A stretch of DNA of 5,895 nt from an uncultured Oscillospiraceae bacterium (GCA_900752305.1 CAADUV010000245.1:1-5895); one strand, 5' to 3'; positions 1 through 5,394 are shown, numbered from the stretch's first letter. The notes: generated by a model not told the origin, from the letters alone. Program-made: numbers and translations.

Positions 1-871
1 CAGCTACAAAGGCGGCGGCTCCGTGGCGAAACCCGCCCGATTCGAGTCCACCATGCCCCTGTCCCACCGGGGCAGAGCGAAAGCGTCCAAATACTACGGC
101 GGCAAACTCCATGCCAAGCCAGTCACCAGCTATAAAGGCGGCGGCTCCGTGGCGAAACCTGCCCGGTTCGAGTCCACCATGCCCCTGTCCCACCGTGGCA
201 GAGCGAAAGCGTCCAAATATTACGGCGGCAAGCTCCACGCCAAACCGGTCACCAGCTACAAAGGCGGCGGCTCCGTGGCAAAACCCGCCCGCTTTGAGTC
301 CACCATGCCCCTGTCCCATCGCGGCAGGGCGAAAGCGTCCAAATACTACGGCGGCAAGATGTTCGCCAAGCCGGTCAAAGCCTACAAGGGCGGCGAATCG
401 GTGGCAAAGCCTGCCAAGTTCGGCCTGGCAGCCCCCAAAGTCCACCACGGCAACAAGGCGGAAAAACGCCTCTACGGCGGCCGCCTGGCCATTGAGGACT
501 ACAACAGATACAAGGGCAAGCGCCGGAACGTCCCCGGCGAAGACCCGGTCATCCGCATCCGCGTGGAGCGGGGGAGAGCCAACCTCAAGCGCTACGGCGG
601 CAAGATCCAGTTCACCTCCCAGGCCAACTACGAGGGCAACCAGCCCATCGTCCGCATCCCGGACAGCTACGCCAAGCGGGGCAAGGTCACCCCAGGCAAA
701 CCGCCGGTGGTTCCCCTGCCCGACCGGAGCTACAAGGGCGGCAACCGAGTGCGCACCGAAGGGGAGCCGGAAGTCCAGCAGCGGGAGCCTCACCGCAAGA
801 TGGTGGGCAAGCCGGAGCAGTACGGCATCAAGCAGTTCCCCGGCAACCCGCCCAGCTACAAAGGCAAATAA
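1..871 (+). CDS. 3' part of a basic tandem-repeat protein of unknown function
   Basis: The reading frame is open from the left edge (first full codon at base 2, reading SYKGGGS), so the start lies outside the window and the GTG at 23 is only an internal valine. About 289 residues are visible. They form a 42-residue repeat: three well-kept units (bases 23-148, 149-274, 275-400) and about four decayed ones up to the TAA at 869-871. Each good unit begins VAKPARFE, has SHRGRAKAS in the middle, and ends with YGGK followed by SYKGG. The two tyrosines sit exactly 12 residues apart in units 1-5 and in the last unit. Composition is strongly basic, rich in Lys, Arg, Gly, Pro and Tyr, with no cysteine and no hydrophobic segment in the visible part. 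I do not recognise the family. A structural, surface, spore-coat or nucleic-acid-binding role is possible but is only inferred from composition. The neighbouring genes give no functional link. Confidence 0.8.
   Translation, partial: SYKGGGSVAKPARFESTMPLSHRGRAKASKYYGGKLHAKPVTSYKGGGSVAKPARFESTMPLSHRGRAKASKYYGGKLHAKPVTSYKGGGSVAKPARFESTMPLSHRGRAKASKYYGGKMFAKPVKAYKGGESVAKPAKFGLAAPKVHHGNKAEKRLYGGRLAIEDYNRYKGKRRNVPGEDPVIRIRVERGRANLKRYGGKIQFTSQANYEGNQPIVRIPDSYAKRGKVTPGKPPVVPLPDRSYKGGNRVRTEGEPEVQQREPHRKMVGKPEQYGIKQFPGNPPSYKGK
23..400 (+). repeat. Three 126-bp in-frame tandem repeats, with decayed copies up to 871
   Basis: Units start at 23, 149 and 275, each at a GTG codon, and the first 22 bases of the window are the tail of a further unit. 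Units 1 and 2 encode identical 42-residue peptides although nine codons differ, all at third positions. Unit 3 matches unit 2 over residues 1-28 and differs in protein sequence only at residues 29, 30, 35, 36 and 41. Unit 4 (from 401) aligns without gaps but is divergent, and later units keep mainly the YGG-to-YKG spacing. Confidence 0.95.
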
Positions 872-881
872 CGCCACCCAG

Positions 882-917
882 CACAGAGCGGAGCTTCGCC
901 CTCCGCTCTGTGTTTTT
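882..917 (+). terminator. Intrinsic terminator of the repeat-protein gene
   Basis: A perfect 12-bp stem, CACAGAGCGGAG (882-893) with CTCCGCTCTGTG (901-912), encloses a 7-base loop and is followed directly by TTTTT (913-917). It starts 10 bases after the stop codon of the repeat gene. There is no T-run on the opposite strand, so it acts in the + direction only. It insulates the ykvI-like gene from upstream transcription. Confidence 0.93.
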
Positions 918-932
918 GCGCGATTCCGTGTC

Positions 933-961
933 TTTTCAAGGGGAAGGGAATATGATATAGT
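933..961 (+). promoter_or_regulatory. Promoter of the ykvI-like gene (sigma-A type, extended -10)
   Basis: TTTTCA (933-938) and TATAGT (956-961) are separated by 17 bases, and a TG one base before the -10 (953-954) gives an extended -10. The predicted start is near 967-968, so the mRNA has only a short leader before the ribosome binding site AAGGGGAG at 975-982. The -35 is weak (4 of 6 to consensus), and this is a prediction from sequence only. Confidence 0.55.
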
Positions 962-990
962 GTGACAGATTGGAAAAGGGGAGTGGTTTT

Positions 991-2079
991 GTGAAACAAC
1001 TGAGCGTACCCAAGCTGGCCTTTCTCTTCGCCGGCTGCTTTTTGGGCGCGGGCTTTGTATCCGGCCAGGAGCTGTGGCAGTTTTTCGGCTGCTTCGGGGG
1101 ATGGGGCTTCGCCGGGCTGGCCGTGTCCGCCGTCCTGTTCGCCCTCTGCGGCATCCTGCTCATCCGTCTGGCGCAGATGTCCGGCGTCCAGGAGCTGGAT
1201 GAGACCGTCATTCGCTGGAACATCCCGTGGCTGCGCCACACCATGGCTTTTTTGCAGTGCCTGTTCCTATTTAGTGTGGTGGCCATCATGGTGGCCGGCG
1301 GGGGAGCGCTCATCCATCAGCTCTTTCCCACCATCCCCGCCTGGTGCGCCAGCTTGGCCTTCGGTGTCCTGGTGATTTTACTGGCGCTGCGTGGCCTGGA
1401 CGGCGTCGCCGCCGCCTTCTCCGTCTGCGTGCCCGTCATCGTCCTGGCCACCGTGGCCTTCGCCATCGCGGCACTGGCTCACTTCGGCGTGGAACAGTTC
1501 ACCCTCTCCCACACCGGCAGCGACAACCCCATGCTGCCCTGCTGGTGGGTGGCAGCGGTGACCTATGTGGCCTACAACATCTTCGGCTCCATCGGCATTT
1601 TAACCCCCTTCGGCGACCTAGTACCCAGCCGGAAACGGGTCTATCAGGGCATCCTGCTGGGCACGTTCCTGCTGGTGCTCATCGCCGTCAGCGTCTTGGC
1701 GTCCCTGTCCTTCTACTTACCGTCGGTGGAGGCGGAAATGCCCATGCTGGAGCTGGTGTGCCAGATGAACCGCAGCTTGGGTTACGCCTATGGCCTGCTC
1801 CTCCTGTTCGGCATCTACGGAGCCGCTCTGTCCTGCGGCGTGGCGCTGGAGACTTACCTGAGCCTGCGTTACGCACCCGTCCGCCGGCACAAGACCGCCT
1901 TCCTGGTGGCCATGGTGGCCGCCGCCTTTGCCGCCAGCCTGGTGGGCTTTGGTGACCTCATCAGCACCATCTACCCCGTCTTTGGCTACCTGGGCGCCCT
2001 GTCCCTGGTGCTGGTGTTTTGCAACTGGATGTACTATCGAAAAAAGGCAAAAAGCCTTGACGGGACGGGGAAAACGTGA
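991..2079 (+). CDS. YkvI-family multi-pass membrane protein (probable transporter)
   Basis: The protein has 362 residues from a GTG at 991. I prefer this start over the in-frame TTG at 970 because AAGGGGAG (975-982) lies 8 bases before the GTG, while the TTG has no such site and would fall at the predicted transcript start. The N-terminus carries the YkvI-family signature, a first helix running into [14 protein letters not shown] (residues 19-32). About ten hydrophobic segments can be placed near residues 7-28, 38-61, 84-107, 116-134, 139-164, 182-207, 218-243, 263-287, 303-322 and 325-348, and the tail is basic and cytoplasmic-looking (YYRKKAK). The family is grouped by general knowledge with the APC/LeuT-fold transporters, but its substrate is unknown, so none is named here. 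It appears to be a single-gene unit between a terminator and the ribosomal promoter, with no functional tie to the ribosomal genes. Confidence 0.85.
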   Translation: MKQLSVPKLAFLFAGCFLGAGFVSGQELWQFFGCFGGWGFAGLAVSAVLFALCGILLIRLAQMSGVQELDETVIRWNIPWLRHTMAFLQCLFLFSVVAIMVAGGGALIHQLFPTIPAWCASLAFGVLVILLALRGLDGVAAAFSVCVPVIVLATVAFAIAALAHFGVEQFTLSHTGSDNPMLPCWWVAAVTYVAYNIFGSIGILTPFGDLVPSRKRVYQGILLGTFLLVLIAVSVLASLSFYLPSVEAEMPMLELVCQMNRSLGYAYGLLLLFGIYGAALSCGVALETYLSLRYAPVRRHKTAFLVAMVAAAFAASLVGFGDLISTIYPVFGYLGALSLVLVFCNWMYYRKKAKSLDGTGKT

Positions 2080-2085
2080 TACACT
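2057..2085 (+). promoter_or_regulatory. Promoter of the rpmG-secE-nusG-rplK-rplA transcript
   Basis: TTGACG (2057-2062) and TACACT (2080-2085) are spaced by exactly 17 bases, with TG at 2077-2078 making an extended -10. The -35 lies in the last codons of the ykvI-like gene, and the TG of its TGA stop is the extended -10 dinucleotide. Transcription would start near 2092, giving an untranslated leader of about 270 nt before rpmG. Confidence 0.8.
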
Positions 2086-2091
2086 AATTCT

Positions 2092-2362
2092 ACCTGTGAG
2101 AAGGCGGATCACCGACAGGGACACTGGTTCAGTGTACCGGGCCCGCCTTTGTTGTGCCTTGACTCCGGTCGCGGCGCTGGACCAGGGAGGCAGAACCCAT
2201 TCTGCCGAGCGGCTCAACGAAATAGAGGACTCGTCCCGGCATCGGTTGGGGTGGGTCGGCTTTGCGCTGGACGTTCGACAGAAACCTGCTTCAGGTCACC
2301 TGCCGGAAGTCCGGCTTTTTTGGCGTGGAGCAGAACATGATAAGCTAAGGAGGTGCCGAAGA
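2092..2362 (+). promoter_or_regulatory. Long structured 5' leader of rpmG, putative attenuation element
   Basis: No convincing gene lies between the promoter and rpmG, but the stretch is rich in hairpins. Hairpin 1: AAGGCGG (2101-2107) with CCGCCTT (2143-2149), inner CCG/CGG pairing, and an apical ACACT/AGTGT stem with loop GGTTC. Hairpin 2: CTCCGGTC (2163-2170) with the interrupted arm 2180-2189. Hairpin 3: GGCAGAA (2189-2195) with TTCTGCC (2200-2206), loop CCCA. Hairpin 4: ACCTG (2284-2288) with CAGGT (2292-2296). A terminator-like hairpin follows at 2302-2321. It does not resemble a tRNA, T-box or other riboswitch that I know by sight. A regulatory role is inferred from its length, structure and position; folding and comparison were not run. 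Confidence 0.6.
2302..2321 (+). terminator. Putative attenuator terminator in the rpmG leader
   Basis: GCCGG (2302-2306) pairs with CCGGC (2311-2315) around the loop AAGT, followed by six T (2316-2321). The stem is only 5 bp but all G-C. It lies about 25 bases before the rpmG ribosome binding site and downstream of the promoter, as expected of an attenuator. Upstream segments CCGGCA (2236-2241) and ACTCCGG (2162-2168, with one bulge) can pair with its 5' side, so an antiterminator fold is possible. Confidence 0.6.
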
Positions 2363-2533
2363 ATGGCTAAGGCAAAAGCAGGTGCTCGCATTAAGATCAC
2401 CCTGAGATGCAACGAGTGCAAGCAGAGAAACTACAACACCATGAAGAACAAGAAGAATTCTCCTGATCGTCTGAAGATGAGCAAGTATTGCCCGTTCTGC
2501 AGAAAGCATACGGAACACACCGAAACCAAGTGA
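2363..2533 (+). CDS. rpmG: 50S ribosomal protein L33 (zinc-ribbon form)
   Basis: This 56-residue protein starts at the ATG 2363, 9 bases after an excellent ribosome binding site AAGGAGGTG (2347-2355). The same frame is open far upstream, but that part crosses the structured leader and is not coding. The L33 pattern is clear: basic N-terminus, [20 protein letters not shown], then [18 protein letters not shown]. Four cysteines in two CxxC pairs (C16/C19 and C43/C46) mark the zinc-binding (C+) form of L33; bacteria that have a zinc-free paralogue usually keep it elsewhere and induce it under zinc limitation. L33 sits in the large subunit near the tRNA exit site. It is the first gene of the rpmG-secE-nusG-rplK-rplA set, a common arrangement in Bacillota, with 37 bases to secE. 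Confidence 0.97.
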   Translation: MAKAKAGARIKITLRCNECKQRNYNTMKNKKNSPDRLKMSKYCPFCRKHTEHTETK

Positions 2534-2570
2534 TCCCAGTGTACGACAAGTTTGAGAAGGGTGTGTTTGA

Positions 2571-2834
2571 ATGACGAAAAAAGCAAAAGGATCTGAGGAA
2601 AAGGATCTGGAAAAGAAGCCCAACGCTCTGGTTCGTACCTGGAGACGGTTCTCCAACTGGTGCCACGAAATGAAAGTGGAACTGAAGAAGGTCGTCTGGC
2701 CGAAACGGAAGGAACTGGTCCGCGCCTGTCTGGTGGTCGCGGCCTGCATCCTGGTCATCGGCGTCTTTATCTGGGTCGTGGACGGCGTTGCCGCAGCCGT
2801 GATCCGGGCGCTGATCAATCTGTTCAAGGGTTAA
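2571..2834 (+). CDS. secE: Preprotein translocase subunit SecE
   Basis: The 87-residue protein starts at ATG 2571 behind a moderate site, AAGGGTG (2557-2563). It is the short, single-span SecE typical of Gram-positive bacteria: a charged N-terminal region (residues 1-20), the conserved amphipathic segment and hinge EMKVELKKVVWPKRKELV (residues 33-50), and one transmembrane helix at about residues 52-78. SecE clamps SecY in the SecYEG channel and is needed for protein export across the cytoplasmic membrane. Proteobacterial SecE has two more helices, which are absent here as expected for the phylum. The gap to nusG is 9 bases, and the nusG ribosome binding site overlaps the secE stop codon, which suggests co-transcription and probably translational coupling. 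Confidence 0.97.
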   Translation: MTKKAKGSEEKDLEKKPNALVRTWRRFSNWCHEMKVELKKVVWPKRKELVRACLVVAACILVIGVFIWVVDGVAAAVIRALINLFKG

Positions 2835-2843
2835 GGTGAGGCT

Positions 2844-3371
2844 ATGTCTGAGATCGCAAGATGGTACGTGCTCCATACCTACTCCGGCTATGAGAACACA
2901 GTGGCCAGCGCCATTACCAAGCACGTGGACAACCGTAACCTCCACCACCTGATCAATGAGGTGAAGATCCCCATGGAAAAGGTGACGGAGATGACCGACA
3001 AAGGCCCGAAAGAATACGAGCGAAAGACCTTCCCCGGCTATGTCCTGGTCAAGATGATCCTGACCGATGAAACCTGGCATATCCTGCGCAACATCCGCGG
3101 CGTGACCGGCTTTGTCGGCTCCGGCAACGATGCCATCCCCCTCAGCGATGAGGAGATCGCGGCATTGGGCGTGGAACGGAATGAAGTGGTCACCGGATAC
3201 CAGCCGGGCGACCGCATCAAGATCATTGACGGTCCCTTCAGCGACTACTACGGCATCGTGGAGGAAGTGGACGCGGCAAAGGAACGCATCCGGGTCGTGG
3301 CATCCATGTTCAACCGGGAGACTCCGGTGGAGCTGGGGCTGGATCAGGTAGAATACGCAGAGGAGGAGTGA
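2844..3371 (+). CDS. nusG: Transcription termination/antitermination factor NusG
   Basis: The 175-residue protein starts at ATG 2844; its site AAGGTGAGG overlaps the secE TAA. The N-terminal NGN domain (about residues 5-105) opens with WYVLHTYSGYEN and contains KTFPGYVLVKM (61-71) and the TGFVGSG loop (88-94). The C-terminal KOW domain (about 118-175) shows GDRIKIIDGPFSDYYGIVEE (122-141) and the closing strand ETPVELGLDQVE. NusG binds the clamp of RNA polymerase and affects elongation, pausing and termination; through the KOW domain it can contact Rho or ribosomal protein S10. Length and both domains are complete, with no insertion. It is followed by 60 bases before rplK. Confidence 0.97.
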   Translation: MSEIARWYVLHTYSGYENTVASAITKHVDNRNLHHLINEVKIPMEKVTEMTDKGPKEYERKTFPGYVLVKMILTDETWHILRNIRGVTGFVGSGNDAIPLSDEEIAALGVERNEVVTGYQPGDRIKIIDGPFSDYYGIVEEVDAAKERIRVVASMFNRETPVELGLDQVEYAEEE

Positions 3372-3380
3372 ACGTCCTCC
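3362..3380 (+). other. Small hairpin over the nusG stop codon
   Basis: GGAGGA (3362-3367) can pair with TCCTCC (3375-3380) around a 7-base loop that contains the stop codon TGA (3369-3371). No T-run follows, so it is not a terminator. The 3' arm is also complementary to the rplK ribosome binding site at 3417-3425. The arms are short and purine/pyrimidine biased, so this may be coincidence. Confidence 0.3.
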
Positions 3381-3431
3381 CGCTCCAAAACATGAATTTT
3401 ACGTTTGAATCATAATAAGGAGGTGCTCTTC

Positions 3432-3869
3432 GTGGCACAGAAACCCAAAAAGAAAGTTACCGGCTTTGTCAAGCTGCAGATCCCCGCAGGTAAGGCAACT
3501 CCCGCCCCCCCTGTCGGCCCCGCTCTGGGTCAGCACGGCATCAATATCGCCGGTTTTACCAAGGAATTTAATGAACGCACCAAGAAGGACATCGGTCTGA
3601 TCATCCCCGTCGAGATCACCGTCTATGCCGACCGTTCCTTCACCTTCGTGTGCAAGACTCCCCCCGCAGCCGTTCTGATCAAGAAGGCTTGCAACATCGA
3701 ATCCGGCTCTGGTGAACCCAACAAGACCAAGGTCGCCACCATCAGCAAGGCAGACGTCCAGAAGATCGCAGAGCTGAAGAAGCCTGACCTGAATGCCGCT
3801 ACCCTGGAAGCTGCTATGTCCATGATCGCTGGCACCGCTCGCTCCATGGGCGTCATCGTCGGTGAATAA
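3432..3869 (+). CDS. rplK: 50S ribosomal protein L11
   Basis: I choose the GTG at 3432 (145 residues), since AAGGAGGTG (3417-3425) lies 8 bases before GGAGG-to-start and the protein then begins [20 protein letters not shown], the normal L11 start. The in-frame TTG at 3405 would add nine residues upstream of the binding site and is unlikely. The N-terminal domain shows [19 protein letters not shown] (residues 18-36), the proline-rich segment involved in thiopeptide binding and factor response. The C-terminal RNA-binding domain ends in the family motif GTARSMGV (about 135-142). L11 binds 23S rRNA at the GTPase-associated centre beside the L10-L12 stalk. It is followed after 15 bases by rplA, the usual L11-L1 pair. 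Confidence 0.97.
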   Translation: MAQKPKKKVTGFVKLQIPAGKATPAPPVGPALGQHGINIAGFTKEFNERTKKDIGLIIPVEITVYADRSFTFVCKTPPAAVLIKKACNIESGSGEPNKTKVATISKADVQKIAELKKPDLNAATLEAAMSMIAGTARSMGVIVGE

Positions 3870-3884
3870 GGAGGTAGTTGACAA

Positions 3885-4580
3885 ATGAAGAAAGGTAAGA
3901 AATATCAGGACAGCGTCAAGCTGATCGAAGCCAATACCCTGTATGACACCAATGAAGCTCTGGATCTGGTGGAAAAGACCGCAAAGGCAAAGTTCGACGA
4001 GACCGTTGAAATGCACATGAAGCTGGGCGTTGACGGCCGTCACGCTGACCAGCAGGTTCGTGGCGCTATCGTCCTGCCCAACGGCACCGGCAAGAGCGTC
4101 CGCGTCCTGGTCTTCGCCAAGGGCGAACAGGCAGAAGCTGCTAAGGCAGCAGGTGCTGACTATGTGGGCGAAATGGATCTGGTGGAAAAGATCCAGAAGG
4201 AAAACTGGTTTGAATTCGAGGTGGTCATCGCTACGCCCGACATGATGAGATTCGTCGGCCGTCTGGGTAAGACCCTGGGCCCCAAGGGTCTGATGCCCTC
4301 TCCCAAGTCCGGCACCGTCACCCCCGACGCTGGCAAGGCAGTCGCTGAAGCCAAGGCCGGTAAGGTCGAATATCGTCTGGATAAGACCAACATCATCCAT
4401 TGCCCCATCGGCAAGGTCTCCTTCGGCGCAGAAAAGCTGGAAGAGAACTTCAACGCTCTGGTCGGCGCCATCATCAAGGCAAAGCCCGCCGCAGCAAAGG
4501 GTCAGTATATCAAGAGCTGCACCCTGGCTTCCACCATGGGTCCTGGCGTCCGTGTGAACCCCGCAAAGCTGACCAACTAA
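3885..4580 (+). CDS. rplA: 50S ribosomal protein L1
   Basis: The 231-residue protein has the normal length for bacterial L1. The ATG at 3885 follows AAGGAGG (3868-3874), which overlaps the stop codon of rplK, so translational coupling is likely. Landmarks are [10 protein letters not shown] near the N-terminus, the domain II segment [16 protein letters not shown] (65-80), [19 protein letters not shown] (127-145), the L1 signature [21 protein letters not shown] (160-180) and the end [11 protein letters not shown] (216-226). L1 binds 23S rRNA in the mobile L1 stalk and helps release deacylated tRNA from the E site. In many bacteria L1 also represses its own L11-L1 mRNA; I did not identify an obvious L1 target in the short rplK leader. 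No + strand terminator with a T-run follows the gene. Confidence 0.97.
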   Translation: MKKGKKYQDSVKLIEANTLYDTNEALDLVEKTAKAKFDETVEMHMKLGVDGRHADQQVRGAIVLPNGTGKSVRVLVFAKGEQAEAAKAAGADYVGEMDLVEKIQKENWFEFEVVIATPDMMRFVGRLGKTLGPKGLMPSPKSGTVTPDAGKAVAEAKAGKVEYRLDKTNIIHCPIGKVSFGAEKLEENFNALVGAIIKAKPAAAKGQYIKSCTLASTMGPGVRVNPAKLTN

Positions 4581-4600
4581 GAGAGTTTTTGCAAGAACCG

Positions 4601-4640
4601 TAAAAAACAGGACAGCGGGTTGACAAATCCGCTGTCCTGT
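4601..4640 (-). terminator. Perfect 12-bp inverted repeat, intrinsic terminator when read on the minus strand
   Basis: ACAGGACAGCGG (4607-4618) and CCGCTGTCCTGT (4629-4640) are perfect inverted repeats with a 10-base spacer. Read on the minus strand, the stem is followed directly by TTTTTT (complement of 4606-4601), a classic terminator. On the + strand only GATATGATAATC follows, with no T-run, so efficient intrinsic termination of rplKA mRNA here is doubtful, although the hairpin could still form or stabilise its 3' end. The spacer holds the -35 of the rplJ promoter. Confidence 0.7.
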
Positions 4641-4648
4641 GATATGAT
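4620..4648 (+). promoter_or_regulatory. Consensus promoter of rplJ-rplL
   Basis: TTGACA (4620-4625) and TATGAT (4643-4648) are spaced by 17 bases: a perfect -35 and a 5 of 6 -10, among the best promoter matches in the window. The predicted start is near 4655, giving a leader of about 160 nt. The -35 lies in the loop, and most of the spacer in the right arm, of the inverted repeat at 4607-4640. Confidence 0.88.
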
Positions 4649-4654
4649 AATCAT

Positions 4655-4792
4655 CGCGTTCAGAGACAGCAGGCACGTAAGTCTAACGGCGCAAGCCGCC
4701 TGCCGAGAGTGCATATTCGGAAAAGTGACACCGACCGGTGTTTATAACTTGAATGTGCCATCCTCCTGTCCTTCTGACGCGGAGGATTTTTC
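4655..4792 (+). promoter_or_regulatory. Ribosomal protein L10-type leader with attenuator
   Basis: Sequence and position match the L10 leader found before rplJL in Bacillota. GCAGGC (4669-4674) pairs with GCCTGC (4698-4703), enclosing a GGC-GCAA-GCC hairpin (4688-4697), and the characteristic CTGCCGAG follows (4700-4707). GCATATTC (4711-4718) pairs with GAATGTGC (4751-4758, one G-U), enclosing ACACC/GGTGT (4728-4732, 4737-4741). The terminator stem ATCCTCC/GGAGGAT then lies at 4760-4787. From knowledge of the family, L10 (with L12) binds the leader when in excess over rRNA and favours termination. This assignment is by eye; a covariance-model search would settle it. Confidence 0.85.
4760..4791 (+). 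terminator. Attenuator terminator of the L10 leader
   Basis: ATCCTCC (4760-4766) pairs with GGAGGAT (4781-4787); inside, GTC (4768-4770) pairs with GAC (4776-4778). The last T of the stem begins a run of five T (4787-4791). It ends just before the rplJ ribosome binding site at 4798-4805, so termination here would stop rplJL expression. Confidence 0.8.
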
Positions 4793-4813
4793 TTATAGTG
4801 AGGTGAAATCAAT

Positions 4814-5347
4814 ATGCCTAACGCGAAAGTATTGGAGTCTAAAAAGGCCGTCGTTGCCGCTCTGGTCGAGCAGCTCAAGAATGCGCAGTCTGGTGTACTG
4901 GTGGATTACAGTGGTATCACCGTTGCGGAAGATACCGAGCTGCGCGCAAAGCTGCGCGAAGGCGAGGTCAAGTACGGTGTCGTAAAGAACAACATGGTCC
5001 GTCGTGCGCTGGATGAATCCGGCCTGCAGGAACTGGATTCCGTTCTGGAAGGTACCACTTCTCTGGCCACCGGCGAGGAAGACCCCATCGCTCCCATCCG
5101 TATCATCGCTGACTACGCAAAGCAGCTGGGTAAGGAGAAGTTCCACATCAAGGCTGCCTTCATGGAAGGCAAGATCCTGAGCGATGACGAGATCGCAAAG
5201 CTGTCCGCACTGTCCTCTAAGAAGGACCTGCAGGCACAGGCCATGGGCACCCTGCTGGCACCCATCGTCAGCCTGGCCGCTGTCCTGGCAGCCATCGTCG
5301 AGTCCAAGGGCGGCGCTCCCGCAGAGGAAGCCCCCGCTGCTGAATAA
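4814..5347 (+). CDS. rplJ: 50S ribosomal protein L10
   Basis: The 177-residue protein starts at ATG 4814, 8 bases after GTGAGGTG (4798-4805). The N-terminal rRNA-binding domain begins MPNAKVLESKKAVVAALVEQL and contains SGVLVDYSGITVAEDTELR (26-44) and YGVVKNNMVRRAL (54-66), typical of L10. The C-terminal part (about 137-165, KDLQAQAMGTLLAPIVSLAAVLAAI) is the long helix on which L7/L12 dimers dock, followed by an acidic Ala/Pro/Glu tail (GGAPAEEAPAAE) that makes the protein somewhat longer than E. coli L10. L10 is the base of the ribosomal stalk, next to L11, which recruits translation factors. It has its own promoter and autoregulatory leader, so it can be expressed apart from rplKA, and it is followed after 86 bases by rplL. 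Confidence 0.97.
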   Translation: MPNAKVLESKKAVVAALVEQLKNAQSGVLVDYSGITVAEDTELRAKLREGEVKYGVVKNNMVRRALDESGLQELDSVLEGTTSLATGEEDPIAPIRIIADYAKQLGKEKFHIKAAFMEGKILSDDEIAKLSALSSKKDLQAQAMGTLLAPIVSLAAVLAAIVESKGGAPAEEAPAAE

Positions 5348-5365
5348 TCATTCGGCAAACACCAC

Positions 5366-5394
5366 GCCGGGGAGAAAATGTTGAACCCCTCGGC
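5366..5394 (+). other. Hairpin between rplJ and rplL
   Basis: GCCG-GGG (5366-5372) can pair with CCC-CT-CGGC, leaving two unpaired bases (TC region at 5389-5391) in the right arm and a 13-base loop. It is followed loosely by CTGATTTTG (5395-5403), where TTTT is displaced by four bases from the stem, so it would be at best a weak terminator. Its role, if any, is unknown. Confidence 0.35.

Noticed and set aside
111..965. Long open frame overlapping the repeat gene in another + frame
   Set aside because: It is a Ser/Pro/Ala/Arg-rich shadow of a GC-rich repetitive gene, runs across the strong terminator at 882-917, and has no ribosome binding site. The 12-residue tyrosine spacing and silent-site divergence support the other frame.
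856..1313. Two minus-strand frames opposite the ykvI-like gene start
   Set aside because: They overlap a clear membrane-protein gene and the terminator, with no motif or ribosome binding site.
2149..2340. 63-codon TTG-start frame in the rpmG leader
   Set aside because: No ribosome binding site, Arg/Gly/Ala-rich random composition, and it crosses the hairpins and the T-run of the leader.
2092..2340. tRNA gene or T-box in the rpmG leader
   Set aside because: I looked for a cloverleaf, a GGTTCGA-type T arm with matching acceptor stem, and the T-box core sequence. GGTTC at 2126-2130 is the loop of a simple hairpin, and GGGTGGGTCGG at 2249-2259 does not match the T-box core.
2337..2348. Mini-frame ATG-ATA-AGC-TAA ending on the rpmG ribosome binding site
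   Set aside because: Four codons including the stop, with only a weak GGAG upstream. It could be a tiny regulatory frame, but chance is the simpler explanation.
3878..3906. TTGACA just before rplA as a promoter
   Set aside because: The hexamer 17 bases downstream (AATATC) is a poor -10, and the sequence is explained by the end of the rplA ribosome binding region.
3399..4676. 425-codon open frame on the minus strand opposite rplK and rplA
   Set aside because: It is a mirror of two certain ribosomal genes with biased codon use; its translation is low-complexity, shows no known motif, and it overlaps both on the full length.
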